64,000 nucleotides of DNA from Lucifuga dentata. Taxonomy: Eukaryota > Chordata > Actinopteri > Ophidiiformes > Bythitidae. The translations under genes and the position numbers were made by a program. The DNA lies in contig VXCM01003504.1 of the NCBI GenBank assembly GCA_014773175.1, positions 28,095 to 92,094 on the forward strand, in the 5' to 3' direction. How positions within the stretch are numbered: the stretch's first letter is position 1; every line of letters starts with the position of its first letter. Under the pieces are notes generated by a model. It was not told the DNA's origin. It made no database searches and saw only the letters and a list, made by a program, of their open reading frames with translations. This document shows, piece by piece, positions 14,420 through 25,303 of the stretch.

Positions 14420-16836
14420 CTATCCACATCCAGCTTAACACAAACATAACTTCACTATTCTACAGCAAAAAGACACCATAATACACTGTTCCTCAGCATG
14501 AAACGTCAAAAAAATAACAAATTTACACGAAATTCTGTAGAAGGATGGAACTTCGATGGGGCCGAGGAAGACCTCGATCCAGATCAGGATCAGAACATTT
14601 GTACACCAAAAAAAAAAAATCAGGTACATGTATCCCGTGATGGACCATCAACAGGTGTAATTTAACCCAATCCAGATATTGATCAGATCTGGCAGATTAA
14701 AATGATTTAATTTCCTGGTCAGGTCAGCGTGCTCCATCAGTCTGGTAACATACAGTGATGGAGCATTCAGTTTAAAATAAAATCAGTTAAAATCAGTTTA
14801 AAATAAAATCAGTTAAAATCAGTTTAAAATAAAATCAGTTAACATCAGTTCAAAATAAAATCAGTTAACATCAGTTCAAAATAAAATCAATTAAAATCAG
14901 TTTAAAATAAAATCAGTTAAAATCAGTTTAAAATAAAATCAGTTAAAATCAGTTTAAAATAAAATCAGTTAACATCAGTTCACAATAAAATCAGTTAACA
15001 TCAGTTCAAAATAAAATCAATTAAAATCAGTTTAAAATAAAATCAGTTAAATTCAGTTTAAAATAAAATCAGTTAAAATCAGTTTAAAATAAAATCAGTT
15101 AAAATCAGTTTAAAATAAAATCAGTTAACATCAGTTCAAAATAAAATCAGTTAACATCAGTTCAAAATAAAATCAATTAAAATCAGTTTAAAATAAAATC
15201 AGTTAAATTCAGTTTAAAATAAAATCAGTTAACATCAGTTTAAAATAAAATCAGTTAAAATCAGTTCAAAATAAAATCAGTTAACATCAGTTCAAAATAA
15301 AATCAATTAAAATCAGTTCAAAATAAAATCAACTAAAATCAGTTTAAAATAAAATCAGTTAAAATCAGTTTAAAATAAAATCAGTTAAAATCAGTTTAAA
15401 ATAAAATCAGTTAAAATCAGTTTAAAATAACTGAGTTAACATAATGAAACTATTAGGAATTACACTACTGTTTGTTTTAAGAATGTCTTGTTTTTCTTTA
15501 GGAACGCCTTGGTTTTATAAATTTATTTATTTTTTAGGAATGTCTTAGTTTTATGTATTTATTTATTTATTTATGGGACCATTTTGGTTTTATTTTTTTA
15601 TTTTTAGGAGCATCGGTTTTATTTATTTATTTATTTTAGGAACGTCTTGGTTTTACTTATTTATTTATTCATTCATGGGACTGTATTGGTTTTATTTTTA
15701 GGAATGTCTCGGTTTTATTTATTTATTTATTTTAGCAACGTCTTGATTTTATTTTTTATTTATTTATTTTTAGGAAGGTCTTGGTTTTATTTCTTTATTT
15801 TTAGGTGGCTTGGTTTTATGTATGTATGTATATATATATATATATATATAATGCATGTATATACGCATTTATTTATTTANCTTGGTTTTATGTATGTATG
15901 TATATATATATATATATATATATAATGCATGTATATACGCATTTATTTATTTATTTATTTTCGGAACGTCTTGGTGGTTGGAGGGTTTGATCTGCTGGCC
16001 ACTGAGCAGAACCACCAACAGGGTTTTGTTGTCTTGCTCAAGGGAATGGGGGACTTAATATAACATGTGCAGCAACAGGCAAATTCCGGATATGTGGTCA
16101 GAATGAAGAAAGTGTTACACAGGAGGAGCTTACCTGAGTGGAGGAGTGGCTGATTTCTCCATTTTGCCCTTTTTCCTTCAGCACAGCAGCAACAAGATTT
16201 CTCACTGTCTGCAAACAAAAAGCAGAGTTAAGGTCAATCAGATAAACCATCTTCCCACTGTTAAAGGAGCATACCAGTAGTTTTGCATGTTTGAGCCCAA
16301 TATATACATCTGCATACACGTTACACTACTAACCATTTTCCAAAACATACCTTTAATTCCAGGATGCAAAGCAACGGTCACAACATAGTATACTGAAAAA
16401 AGTATGGTGTATGTACATTTTTTAACAGGAATTTAAAAGCTATGCAGATACTTAAATGCAAGATTGAATTTATTAATCTCATCAAAAACACAATTCAGAA
16501 AAAAAAAAAAAAAATNAAAAAAAAAAAAAAAAATCACATTTAAAAAAAAAAAATAATCGAGTTTGAATTTTTTCCTACTTAAATTGACCTTCTTTGGACC
16601 TGGGAAATGAAAGTCTTTGAATTTTACATTTTCCGGTTTCCACACTTCTTCTCTACAAGTGCAGAAAATGTGAGTTTGATAGCTAAAAGCGCTGAAGTTT
16701 TATCAGACATTTAGTAAACTGGTCAAAGTTCTTTAAATACTAAGCAGCTGCAGCACCAAAATCAATTCCCCATAATCACCTGGGCTTGTACGACAGGGCT
16801 CGGAAACTCAAACCTTGTCCTCAAACTCTCCATCAT
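60..16836 (-). CDS. focad: Focadhesin, N-terminal 559 codons (partial, 12 exons)
   Basis: Coding exons in transcript order: 16780-16836, 16134-16208, 14166-14320, 11804-11902, 9991-10092, 8639-8867, 5243-5452, 4422-4509, 3095-3288, 1633-1893, 373-477, 60-161. They total 1677 nt and join without a frame break. The start ATG at 16834-16836 is followed by [11 protein letters not shown], matching the human FOCAD N-terminus as I remember it (RKRFEFPN). Other matching stretches are [42 protein letters not shown] and [13 protein letters not shown] is a large, mainly helical HEAT/ARM-like protein of about 1800 residues, reported at focal adhesions and as a stabiliser of the SKI RNA-surveillance complex, so roughly the first third is here. 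All splice sites are GT-AG except the donor after 9991, which reads GC. Introns are swollen by transposons. A spliced 5' UTR is likely: an acceptor-like TTTCAG lies just upstream of the ATG. Identity is confident; exon edges are by eye. Confidence 0.93.
704..1040 (+). repeat. Pyrimidine-rich minisatellite
   Basis: Irregular tandem copies of a ~23-26 bp unit around TCTGTTTCTTTTTATCTTTC inside a FOCAD intron. The strong strand asymmetry leaves several frames open by chance, giving Phe/Leu/Ser-rich translations that are not genes. Confidence 0.85.
1150..1590 (+). mobile_element. L2-like LINE fragment (reverse transcriptase N-terminal part), decayed
   Basis: Plus-strand translation contains [20 protein letters not shown] and FKTAVIQPL, then after frame breaks [11 protein letters not shown] and [15 protein letters not shown]. 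This order is typical of the RT domain of teleost L2/Maui-type non-LTR elements (PAYFK..VVQPL / FQSGFR..HSTETA). Short internal A/T-rich insertions and stops interrupt it. Antisense to FOCAD, within its intron. Confidence 0.75.
2010..2544. mobile_element. TTAA-flanked MITE, copy 1
   Basis: Starts AGGACCATTCC after TTAA (2006-2009) and ends GGTATGGTCCT before TTGA. The inner TIR reads GAGCCTAATATATTC and continues for about 90 bp, mirrored at the other end. Slightly shorter than the ~578-bp full copies. Confidence 0.85.
2590..3050. mobile_element. Diverged older copy of the TTAA MITE
   Basis: Keeps interior blocks of the family (the TTTTTCCTACCTTCCAGACC, CTCCACCAGG and AAGGTGTGTGTATCACCTG segments) and ends AAGCGGTCCTTTAAAG, but with many substitutions and indels relative to intact copies. 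Confidence 0.7.
3442..4018. mobile_element. TTAA-flanked MITE, full-length 577-bp copy
   Basis: AGGACCATACC at the left and GGTATGGTCCT-type sequence at the right, with a perfect TTAA on both sides (3438-3441 and 4019-4022). Long TIRs; no coding capacity. Confidence 0.9.
4625..5201. mobile_element. TTAA-flanked MITE, full-length 577-bp copy
   Basis: Perfect TTAA duplications at 4621-4624 and 5202-5205, same length as the 3442 copy, with its interior inverted relative to that copy. Lies between FOCAD exons. Confidence 0.9.
5850..7345 (+). mobile_element. Degenerate Tc1/mariner element with foldback structure
   Basis: Outer ~250-bp inverted repeats (CAGACCCCTTCACTTTTTGC at the left; the AATTTCTAACAATATG type at the right) bound a dead Tc1-like transposase. 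Plus-strand motifs [11 protein letters not shown] (about 6571), [16 protein letters not shown] (about 6753) and [16 protein letters not shown] (about 6903) identify the DDE domain, with stops between. The left part, about 6040-6330, carries the same transposase 3' segment in reverse ([12 protein letters not shown] on the minus strand), so the element is a large imperfect hairpin. A 64-bp stretch is repeated across the N at 7146, probably an assembly artefact. Confidence 0.85.
7405..8548 (+). mobile_element. Second Tc1-like element with broken transposase
   Basis: Short terminal inverted repeat around TACAGTGGATCGAAAATGAA and its mirror near 8530-8548. The body encodes [23 protein letters not shown] and [11 protein letters not shown], the hallmark Tc1 transposase core, in two frames with stops. 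Near the end a 32-bp unit containing GAACAAGGTGGATGCTG is repeated in tandem (8447-8520). Not expected to be active. Confidence 0.85.
7882..8566 (+). pseudogene. Tc1-like transposase pseudogene
   Basis: Open stretches at 7882-8349 and 8372-8566 hold the second half of a Tc1 transposase. The DDE catalytic neighbourhood is partly visible ([17 protein letters not shown]), but the N-terminal paired-type HTH is missing or out of frame and the C-terminus is replaced by a short tandem repeat. Confidence 0.75.
8953..8976. mobile_element. Solo end of the TTAA MITE
   Basis: TTAAAGGACCATACCACCCA appears alone, followed by unrelated sequence; a truncated terminus. Confidence 0.5.
9148..9725. mobile_element. 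TTAA-flanked MITE, full-length 578-bp copy
   Basis: TTAA at 9144-9147 and TTAC (one change) after 9725. Same orientation and interior as the 4625 copy. Includes the family's CTCCACCGGGGAATATAG interior block. Confidence 0.9.
9989..9990 (-). other. focad: Non-canonical GC splice donor in FOCAD intron 5
   Basis: The exon at 9991-10092 ends GACAG and the intron starts GCAGGG on the minus strand. No GT lies nearby that keeps the frame. Joining AG to the A that starts exon 8639-8867 makes an Arg codon and continues into the conserved [11 protein letters not shown] segment. GC-AG introns are a known minor class. Confidence 0.7.
11985..12190. repeat. Dispersed repeat shared with 32376-32530
   Basis: A ~150-200 bp segment (GAGCTGCATCTGCCTCAC ... 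CAAATCCTGGAATCA ... GCTGAGCAACACGACAACAC) recurs in inverted orientation at 32376-32530. The other copy lacks about 30 bp and has a shorter A-run. Class not recognised. Confidence 0.65.
13085..13745 (+). mobile_element. L2/Rex-like LINE 3' fragment
   Basis: Plus-strand translations in shifting frames give [18 protein letters not shown], then [20 protein letters not shown] and [14 protein letters not shown], the standard C-terminal end of the RT ORF of L2-type non-LTR elements. It ends with GCTATATAAATAAACTTTAC and a short (ACCTT)n tail, a typical 3' terminus for these LINEs. 5' truncated, frameshifted, inactive. Confidence 0.85.
13755..13928. mobile_element. Half copy of the TTAA MITE (diverged)
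   Basis: Begins AAGGTGGACGAATCACCTGA immediately after the LINE tail and ends ATGGTCCTTTAAA. It matches the right half of the family with about 20 % differences by eye. Confidence 0.65.
14321..14412. repeat. CA microsatellite next to FOCAD exon 3
   Basis: (CA)n at 14323-14354 and again at 14383-14412, flanking a single N. The CAGTATTTCTATCCACATCC segment is present on both sides, so the second block is probably an assembly duplicate. The tract directly abuts the exon acceptor at 14321-14322. Confidence 0.85.
14768..15432. repeat. 26-bp AT-rich minisatellite, about 25 copies
   Basis: Unit about TTAAAATCAGTTTAAAATAA plus AATCAG, head to tail, with variants TTAACATCAGTTCAAA and TCAATTAAAA arranged in recurring blocks (higher-order pattern). 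Lies in a FOCAD intron; no coding potential. Confidence 0.95.
15478..15975. repeat. Imperfect T-rich minisatellite
   Basis: Repeated GGAACGTCTTGGTTTTATTT plus (ATTT)n spacers of variable length, ending in a TATATA tract and GCATGTATATACGCATTTAT. The last part is duplicated around the N at 15880. Confidence 0.85.
16262..16350. mobile_element. Terminal fragment of the TTAA MITE
   Basis: TTAAAGGAGCATACCAGTAG then GAGCCCAATATATACATCTG and CATTTTCC: one diverged end only. Confidence 0.6.
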
Positions 16837-17388
16837 CTCCAACAGTCAAACCTGAAAGCATAAAAAAAACAAAAAAAAACCAATTTATAATAACAGTGTT
16901 ATTATAAATTGTATTATTTTTACCTTTTACCATCAAAAACATGCATATTTTGGGTGGAACAGGCCTGTGAAGGAAAACTATATGTATGTGTAATGAAATT
17001 TGAAGTTTCAGCTTGATGATATAATCGTAATTAAAGGGGAACTCCACTGATTTTACAAATTAAACACTGTTTGTTGTTATGAAGAGCTCTAGTAACCACG
17101 TGAAAAACAACTGATAAAGGCTTCTGTGTACTTAAAGGTCAGAGGAACTGAAGCTTGTGACATCACAGCAGAACTTTCTGAAGACGAAATCTAAAGAACT
17201 AAGGTCAATCCCTTTAGAAACCTCAACTCTCCAACTTCGACAAGTGGCTTCAGCTTTTAAACTTGTGGCTCTTGTAGGGGAAATTCTTCCATATATGAGA
17301 GTTGCTAAGCCTCAGAAGAATTTTACCGAACGCAGAATTATATGATGAATTACCCTTTATTACATGTAAAGATAATTTACCTGCTAAA

Positions 17389-17968
17389 AGGACCATACCA
17401 CCCATTTTGCATATTTGAGCCTAATACATTCAATTTTCATACATGTTACGTTACTGACAAGCATTTCCCAAAGGATAAAACCGTATTTCAGCTTTCCTGA
17501 TATTTTGTAAAATCTCTTAATCTTTCAAAATCAAATATTGAAGTGATACACCCACCTTAAAAATCCATGTTTCTCCTGCTAATAGTTACGCAGCCTTATG
17601 AAGTCACAGTCCTTTAAATTGCTCCATAAACACAGGTCTTCTTTTGGGACTATATTCCCTGGTGGAGGCATACATTCACTCCACGCTTTTTATTGAGCTT
17701 AAATGCTAAAATTACATAACTTCTAAAAAAAACCTGAATACACATCTTGTTGGTGATGATGGATTACCTATCCCAAGAATGTTTCAAGTATCAAAAAGTT
17801 GATTTTAATAGCAGAATGAACTGAAACCAATGGAGGTCTGGAAGGTAGGAAAAACATTTTTAATTCACCGTTCCAGTAGTATGCTTTGGGAAATGATTGT
17901 CAGTAACGTAACGTGTATGAAAATTGAATATATTAGGCTCAAACATGCAAAATGAGTGGTATGGTCCT
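17389..17968. mobile_element. TTAA MITE, full-length ~580-bp copy
   Basis: Upstream of the FOCAD start codon. Right end GGTATGGTCCT followed by TTAA (17969-17972); left flank CTAA. Same interior orientation as the 3442 copy. Confidence 0.88.
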
Positions 17969-19124
17969 TTAATACCACTCACACCGGTGTATTTGGCTAG
18001 CAGACAATCAAATACAAATCTCCATTTTAAAACAAACATGGAGTTTGGTGTGTTGTATCTGTGCCGAAACAAAGGGTGGCTGCTGCTCTTTCAGATTATC
18101 TCTGGATAGTATTTTATGTGTTGGGAAAGTTTGCCATTACTTAAGGATACGTTAAATTAAGAGATTTTTGTATGGAGTTTCACTTACTGTGCAGGCTGCA
18201 GCTCGTGGTCCTGATGCTGACTGGTAAGATCCACAAACCAAAGCAGCTACACTTGCTTCGAGCACCAGCCTTTACTGGATGAGAGCTGCTACAAGCTGTG
18301 CTAGCTTTTATTAGCTGTGCATTAAAATAAGCTAGCACAGAAAGTTAGCTTAAATGGCTAACTGGCGTTCGTAACACCAGCCGAGCCAGCCGAGGTGTGC
18401 GTTAACCAGCAGAGCTATGTTACAAGCTGCATAACTTGTCATATGGTCAATTAAAAGTAATACAAGCTATATTTGTGCAAAACTTTATCTGTTATGTTAT
18501 GTATAAGTACTTCCTGTGACCACGGGTAACTACGGTGTGCATCAAGTGTCAAAATTGATAGAAACGGCTCCGGTATCTCAAATGAAGCGCCAATTTCCTT
18601 TAATGCAACACTGTATGGGTATTTGGGAAGAATTTATTTTTTTTTTTAAATTATTAAAGTTTAATTTAGTACTGACTTGTCATTGAAGGTTAATTGCTCA
18701 ATTGCAATATTAGTCTCCATGCTTATATTACCTTCTGTTTTTGTTTTCCTAATATGGTATTCCTTGCACAACCACGTTATAATAGCTTAACTTACAAGTA
18801 TATATGTTCATTCCAAAAGTTTATCATTAAATATAATTCAACTCACTTTCACTGACACAGAAAATAATATTCAAGAGCATAAATCATTTGTAATCCAGTG
18901 TTAGCAGCAGCAGTTCTTATGCAGTGACATGGAAACCTCTGATCTCACACCTCCTTTCAGCAGTAAGAAGTGGAGAGGAGGGAATTTTCCTCAGAACTCG
19001 GTGATATTACCGTTTTGATTATTTGCGTTGCTGCACACTCAAGTAGAAGACCAGCAAGTCATGATTTGCGTCTCATTTCAGAGTTTCCTTCAGAAACAGT
19101 CTTTGCTTTAGAATGCATTCTAAT

Positions 19125-19421
19125 GCTGCGTTCCAGTTACCTCGGAACTCGTATTTTTCCGACCTCCTACTTGGAAAAACGCGTTGGAACGGCACTTGAA
19201 ATCGGAGCTCCACATGGTAACTCGGTCCAAACTTGCCTTTGGTGTTTAAGTGCAAATAATTTCAGATCATTTACTTCTCTGCACAAATGTTTAATACCCA
19301 CTGTGATTAATATTATTGTAACACCGTTCAACCCAGCAGTCCTGTAGTCCATCCTTACTTAGTTAGTTTGATTTTAGTTTAGTTAATTTAATCTTACAGT
19401 ATTTATTGGCGTTCAGCAATG

Positions 19422-19457
<36 letters not shown>

Positions 19458-19521
19458 CATTTGGCTGATCTGCTGTCTGAAGTCGGACAATCCGACTTCC
19501 GACTGTAGCTGGAACGCAGCA
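19125..19521. mobile_element. TIR element with TGCTGCGTTC ends, copy 1
   Basis: Left TGCTGCGTTCCAGTTACCTC and right GTAGCTGGAACGCAGCA are inverted copies. Inside are more mirrored TCGGA/TCCGA blocks, GTGCAAATAATTTCAGATC-type sequence and a long T run. Non-coding, MITE-like. Confidence 0.75.
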
Positions 19522-19571
19522 TTTGGAACGCGTCTTTTTTTTTTCTCAGGCAAAATTGTGGACTACTACTG

Positions 19572-19976
19572 CTGCGTTTGCGCTACCTCGGAGGTCGAAT
19601 ATTTTCCAGTCGGAAGTTCCAATTGGGGAAAATTCCGACATTTCAGTGGTTAACAGTTATTATGCACATCAGATAGTTAACTTAGCGATATATTTTGACC
19701 TTTTTATTTCAATGTCACGCAAGAAAAAAATACTTTATTCGCCTGTTAGCTGATCATTTCCATTCATAAAGCTCGCTTTCACGGGTTGCCGCCATGATGA
19801 ATAACGTTATACTCGCAACTTTATTATTATTATTTTATTAAATAAAGTTTTGAAAAAAAAATTGGTCCAAGTTTTCCAGTCGGAACTCTGACTTCAAATG
19901 CCGTTCTAATGCATTTTTCCAGGTAGGAAGTCGGGATATCTGACCTTCCGAGGTAACACGAACGCAACACAAACCA
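19572..19976. mobile_element. TIR element with CTGCGTTT ends, copy 2
   Basis: Immediately follows copy 1. Starts CTGCGTTTGCGCTACCTCGG and ends CCGAGGTAACACGAACGCA. Interior shares ATCAGATAGTTAACTTAGCG with the related element at 40481, so it belongs to the same family. Confidence 0.75.
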
Positions 19977-20256
19977 ATGTTTACATGCTAACACGTCAGC
20001 TAGCCGCATTTGCAGTAACGATGAAACAATGCCAGTGGTTTATGCTTTCACAGTTTCACTCTAATCAAATAGTAGTTATATTTCAATGACGGCGGGGTTA
20101 CTACCAAGAATTTGTTGATATTTCAAATGTATTCGCTGTTTGTGTTTTTGCTGCATGAGAAGAAGACAGCATTAATGGCTGTGGGCGCTGAAGCTGAATC
20201 TGTCGTTTAATAAGGACCTGAAGTAAACGTGCCTCTGTACTGTATATCATGTAATC

Positions 20257-23200
20257 ATGGTAGTAGAGATAGAAAACTTCTATGGCGTCTACATGCTGTA
20301 CTGCACTAATCCGAAATACAAAGGACGCATCTACATCGGCTTCACCGTGAACCCTGAACGCCGCATCAGACAGCACAATGCTGGGAGACGCAGAGGAGGA
20401 GCCAAGAGGACAAGTGGAATAGGACCATGGTACTATGTCATACNAATGCTGGGAGACGCAGAGGAGGAGCCAAGAGGACAAGTGGAATAGGACCATGGTA
20501 CTATGTCATACTATACTCTACTATAATAATACTATACTACACCATACTGTACTATACAATACTATACTGTATTATACCATACTGTACTATATCATACTAA
20601 ACTGTACTATACCATACTGTACTATATCATATCATACTGTACTATACCATACTATAATGTACTATACCATACTGTAATGTACTATGCCATACTATACTGT
20701 ACTATACCATACTTTACTATATCATACTATACTGTACTATACCATACTGTACTGTATGATACCATACTGTGCTATATCATACTATACTGTACTATATCAT
20801 AGTATAGTATGGTATAGCCATAGTACAGTATGGCTATACTATACCATACTGTACTATACCATACTATAATGTACTATGCCATACTATACTGTACTATACC
20901 ATACTTTACTATATCATACTATACTGTACTATACCATACTGTACTGTATCATACCATACTGTGCTATATCATACTATACTGTACTATATCATAGTATAGT
21001 ATGGTATAGTATATAGCCATAGTACAGTATGGCTATACTATACCATACTATACTATAATGTACTATGCCATACTATACTGTACTATACCATACTTTACTA
21101 TATCATACTATACTGTACTATACCATACTGTACTATATCATATCATACTGTACTATACCATACTATAATGTACTATACCATACTGTAATGTACTATGCCA
21201 TACTATACTGTACTATACCATACTTTACTATATCATACTATACTGTACTATACCATACTGTACTGTATGATACCATACTGTGCTATATCATACTATACTG
21301 TACTATATCATAGTATAGTATAGTATAGCCATAGTACAGTATGGCTATACTATACCATACTGTACTATACCATACTATAATGTACTATGCCATACTATAC
21401 TGTACTATACCATACTTTACTATATCATACTATACTGTACTATACCATACTGTACTGTATCATACCATACTGTGCTATATCATACTATACTGTACTATAT
21501 CATAGTATAGTATGGTATAGTATATAGCCATAGTACAGTATGGCTATACTATACCATACTATACTATAATGTACTATGCCATACTATACTGTACTATACC
21601 ATACTTTACTATATCATACTATACTGTACTATACCATACTGTACTGTATCATACCATACTGTGCTATATCATACTATACTGTACTATATCATAGTATAGT
21701 ATGGTATAGTATATAGCCATAGTACAGTATGGCTATACTATACCATACTATACTATAATGTACTATGCCATACTATACTGTACTATACCATACTTTACTA
21801 TATCATACTATACTGTACTATACCATACTGTACTGTATCATACCATACTGTGCTATATCATACTATACTGTACTATATCATAGTATAGTATGGTATAGTA
21901 TATAGCCATAGTACAGTATGGCTATACTATACCATACTATACTATAATGTACTATGCCATACTATACTGTACTATACCATAATTTACTATATCATACTAT
22001 ACTGTACTATACCATACTGTACTGTATCATACCATACTATGCTATATCATACTATACTGTACTATATCATAGTATAGTATGGTATAGTATATAGCCATAG
22101 TACAGTATGGCTATACTATACCATACTATACTATAATGTACTATGCCATACTATACTGTACTATACCATACTTTACTATATCATACTATACTGTACTATA
22201 CCATACTGTACTATATCATACCATACTGTACTATGTCATACTATACTGGACTATACCATACTATATTGTACTATACCATACTGTACTAAACTATACTACA
22301 ATTAGTAATTTGTTCATATATTCCTTTGTTTTGTTCAGGGAGATGGTGCTAATCATCCATGGCTTTCCCTCTGATATTGCTGCCCTGAGGGTAAGTCCAG
22401 TCTCTCTTATGATTTTGATCTAATTACTGGTTTGACTTAACTTTAAAAAGTTATTTTATTCTTGCCCACAATCAGAGGAGCCATTACTTTATATCTGAAC
22501 CCCCTACTGCCTGTCATGAAAGCCTGGCAGCGGGGTTTCTAGCTGTTTAGCAGACTGAGGAGCTCATAAATAAATGGTAATACATAATCACTGTCACATG
22601 CAGAAGAGTAATATCATTTCTGTCTGCTTTAATAAATGCTGTTCAATGTCGCATCCATAACCTGATGTTCTTTTTCCTATTCTGTCTCTTGATTTCTTCC
22701 ACTTGTTTGGTGAGCTTTGACTAGCTTTGATGGTTTTATTTTTGAATTCTGAAACCAGCACATGCCTTGTAAAGCCCGATCCTCTTGTCGCCCATCAGGT
22801 GTTTGATTTCCTACCTGCTTCTGTTTGTGTTGCTTGTTTTTCTTTGATAAGTGATGCATTCCACTTCGTGTCGTCCTCTGATCCTCAGTTTGAGTGGGCG
22901 TGGCAGCACCCGCACTCCTCCAGGCGTTTAGCCCACGTCTCCAGGCGTTCCAGGAAAGAGTCAAACCTGCAGTTCCACTGGCGCGTTGTCTCCAGCATGC
23001 TGCGCGCGCCGCCGTGGAACCGGCTGCCCCTGACGGCTCGCTGGCTCAAGCAGGAGTACAGGATGGACTTTGAGCCGCATCTGCAGCCTCCTTTGCACAT
23101 TTCCATCGCTTTCGGAAGCGTCAGAGCCAAGAAGAAGCCGCCGGCGCTGCCACCTGCAGGAGAGGATCAGGAGGAAGTCAGGTGTTTGCTCTGCCACGGA

Positions 23201-24726
23201 ATGGTCAAGGTACGAGCTTACCATGACGTACTGGAATGTGCAGATTCAAATTTAGGGCTTAATCCACTTCTGGATGTGTCTCATAAAACTATCAATTATA
23301 TATCAATGTCTAAAAGATGTGGATGTTGTAGATGTGCGTGTTTTAAAGTCAGTCTGTCATACTGCACTCAGGAAGGCACAAGACCTTTTGAAGAATAGAT
23401 TCTCATCAAATTTAATAAAATATGCCTTCATTAATGTATCCATGCTAAGCTAACTGCAGGCCACTTTGCTCCCCAAAAATAGTTTTTCTTGATCCCTAAA
23501 CCAAAATATGGTGGTTCAATATATGTATTCTCCAGAATTGGAATATTTTACAACATTAGGACAGAATGTCATTTTTTGTTGGATTGTAGCTCAGATTATA
23601 TGATAAATTATATAACCAGTACTGCATTAAGAGGAATGCTCTGCACTTATTTTTCCGGCCAGAAAATAATTACTGGTTTCAAACATTTAAATTAAATTAC
23701 AGAACTAGCTTAACGCATAAATAGAGCCATTGTATTTTTTTCATCACTGTAAAACTATAATAAACTAAAGTCAGGACGAATAATGAGTTTTCTGATAAGC
23801 CGAGTGAATCTGAAATGTCTGAAAGATTCTAATTTTCTCACTGTTCCCTAAAACCGATGTGCTAAAGGAAACGTGTGCAGTCGTTGCTAGAAGCACAGAT
23901 GCTCTCAAACAGGAAATGAAAGAAGGCAAGTCTTGTTTGCTGGTTTTCTTTTGCAAACCTGGAAAGTCTAGGAAGAGACTGGAGTTCTGAACTCGTGATT
24001 CCAGCAACGTTTGTGCCAGAAAGGAAGAAATATACATGTTTTGGTTGCAAAGTTTCAAAGCAAAATATAAAAACTGAAAGAAACACCTAAAAAGCTTGTG
24101 CAAGCCATTCTTTTTTGCTGAGTTGTATGTTGTCATTTTATTTTGAAAAGTTGCTGTAAAGGTTAATAAAACGATAAATGCATTTAGGGCATGCTGCAGT
24201 TAAAGATGGATTGTATCTGGCTCAGTGTGGAGGAAAACGTAAAGGCCACAGTAAACGTACACGCAACCTTTTTAACTCATCTTTTGTTGATGGCGGCGAA
24301 ATAAAATGTTTCATGGAGTCTTTCTGAGAAACGTGTATCATGAGAACACGTGTGTGCTGTTAGATGGAAGATTGGGACGAGATGTTCAGCAGAAACTCGT
24401 CAGGTGGATTTAGGTGACTAACAGCCCAAAGCGTTTGCTTTCATCAGGTTTCAGAGCGGCTGAGCTGCTTCCACCCGTCCTGCAGGATGAGCGGCCACCT
24501 GATCTGCCTCGCTAAGCTCTTCCTGAAGGCGGAGGCGTCTCAGCTCCTGCCGGTGGAGGCCGCGTGTCCCGGCTGCCGCCGCTCAGTGCTGTGGGGAAAC
24601 CTCATCCGCCACAAACATGGCTGTCTCAGAGACCTGGAGGAGAGCACGCCGTCCACGTCCCAAGTAAGTATATATACATATACGTCCATGTACTAAGTAA
24701 ATATATATATAAATATATATACTGTA

Positions 24727-24760
<34 letters not shown>

Positions 24761-24890
24761 ATATATATATATATGTATATAACAACATATAACAGTAAAT
24801 ATACAACATACTGTATATACAACATATAACAGTAAATATAGTAAGTAAATATAACAGTAAATATAATATATTATATTTACTGTGTATATG

Positions 24891-24938
<48 letters not shown>

Positions 24939-25258
24939 CTTTTCATATTATATTTACACAGTAAATATAATACACATACATATATAACACACATATATAT
25001 ACATACATATATAACACATAAACATATACACATACATATATAACACACGTGTGTGTGTGTGTGTGTATGTATATATGTATATATATATGTACACAGTAAA
25101 TATGATATATAATATGGATAATATGATTTATATTATGGAATGACTATTCATTCCATATTATATATCATATTATATTTACTGTATAATATATATATATGTA
25201 TATATCTATATAGATATATATCTATCTATATCTGTATATATATCTAGATATATATATT

Positions 25259-25303
<45 letters not shown>

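Larger units (their letters stand above)
17973..20256. other. FOCAD-SLX1 head-to-head intergenic interval
   Basis: The interval between the two divergent start codons. Apart from MITEs (19125-19521, 19572-19976) I see no coding sequence. CACAGTAAGTG on the minus strand near 18190 resembles a splice donor and could close a FOCAD 5' UTR exon, but this is weak. No TATA box or CpG island stands out by eye. Confidence 0.4.

Noticed and set aside
14768..15432. CRISPR-like array of ~26-bp repeats
   Set aside because: Units abut with no unique spacers and the context is a vertebrate intron.
20445..20490. Second, duplicated SLX1 exon 1
   Set aside because: Exact copy directly after a single N, the same pattern as the other N sites; treated as an assembly artefact.
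20435..22423. Several Tyr/Leu/His-rich open frames
   Set aside because: Products of the ATACT satellite in SLX1 intron 1; only the last part overlaps the true 52-nt exon 2.
22677..22964. Minus-strand frame opposite SLX1 exon 3
   Set aside because: Shadow of a well-supported exon on the plus strand.
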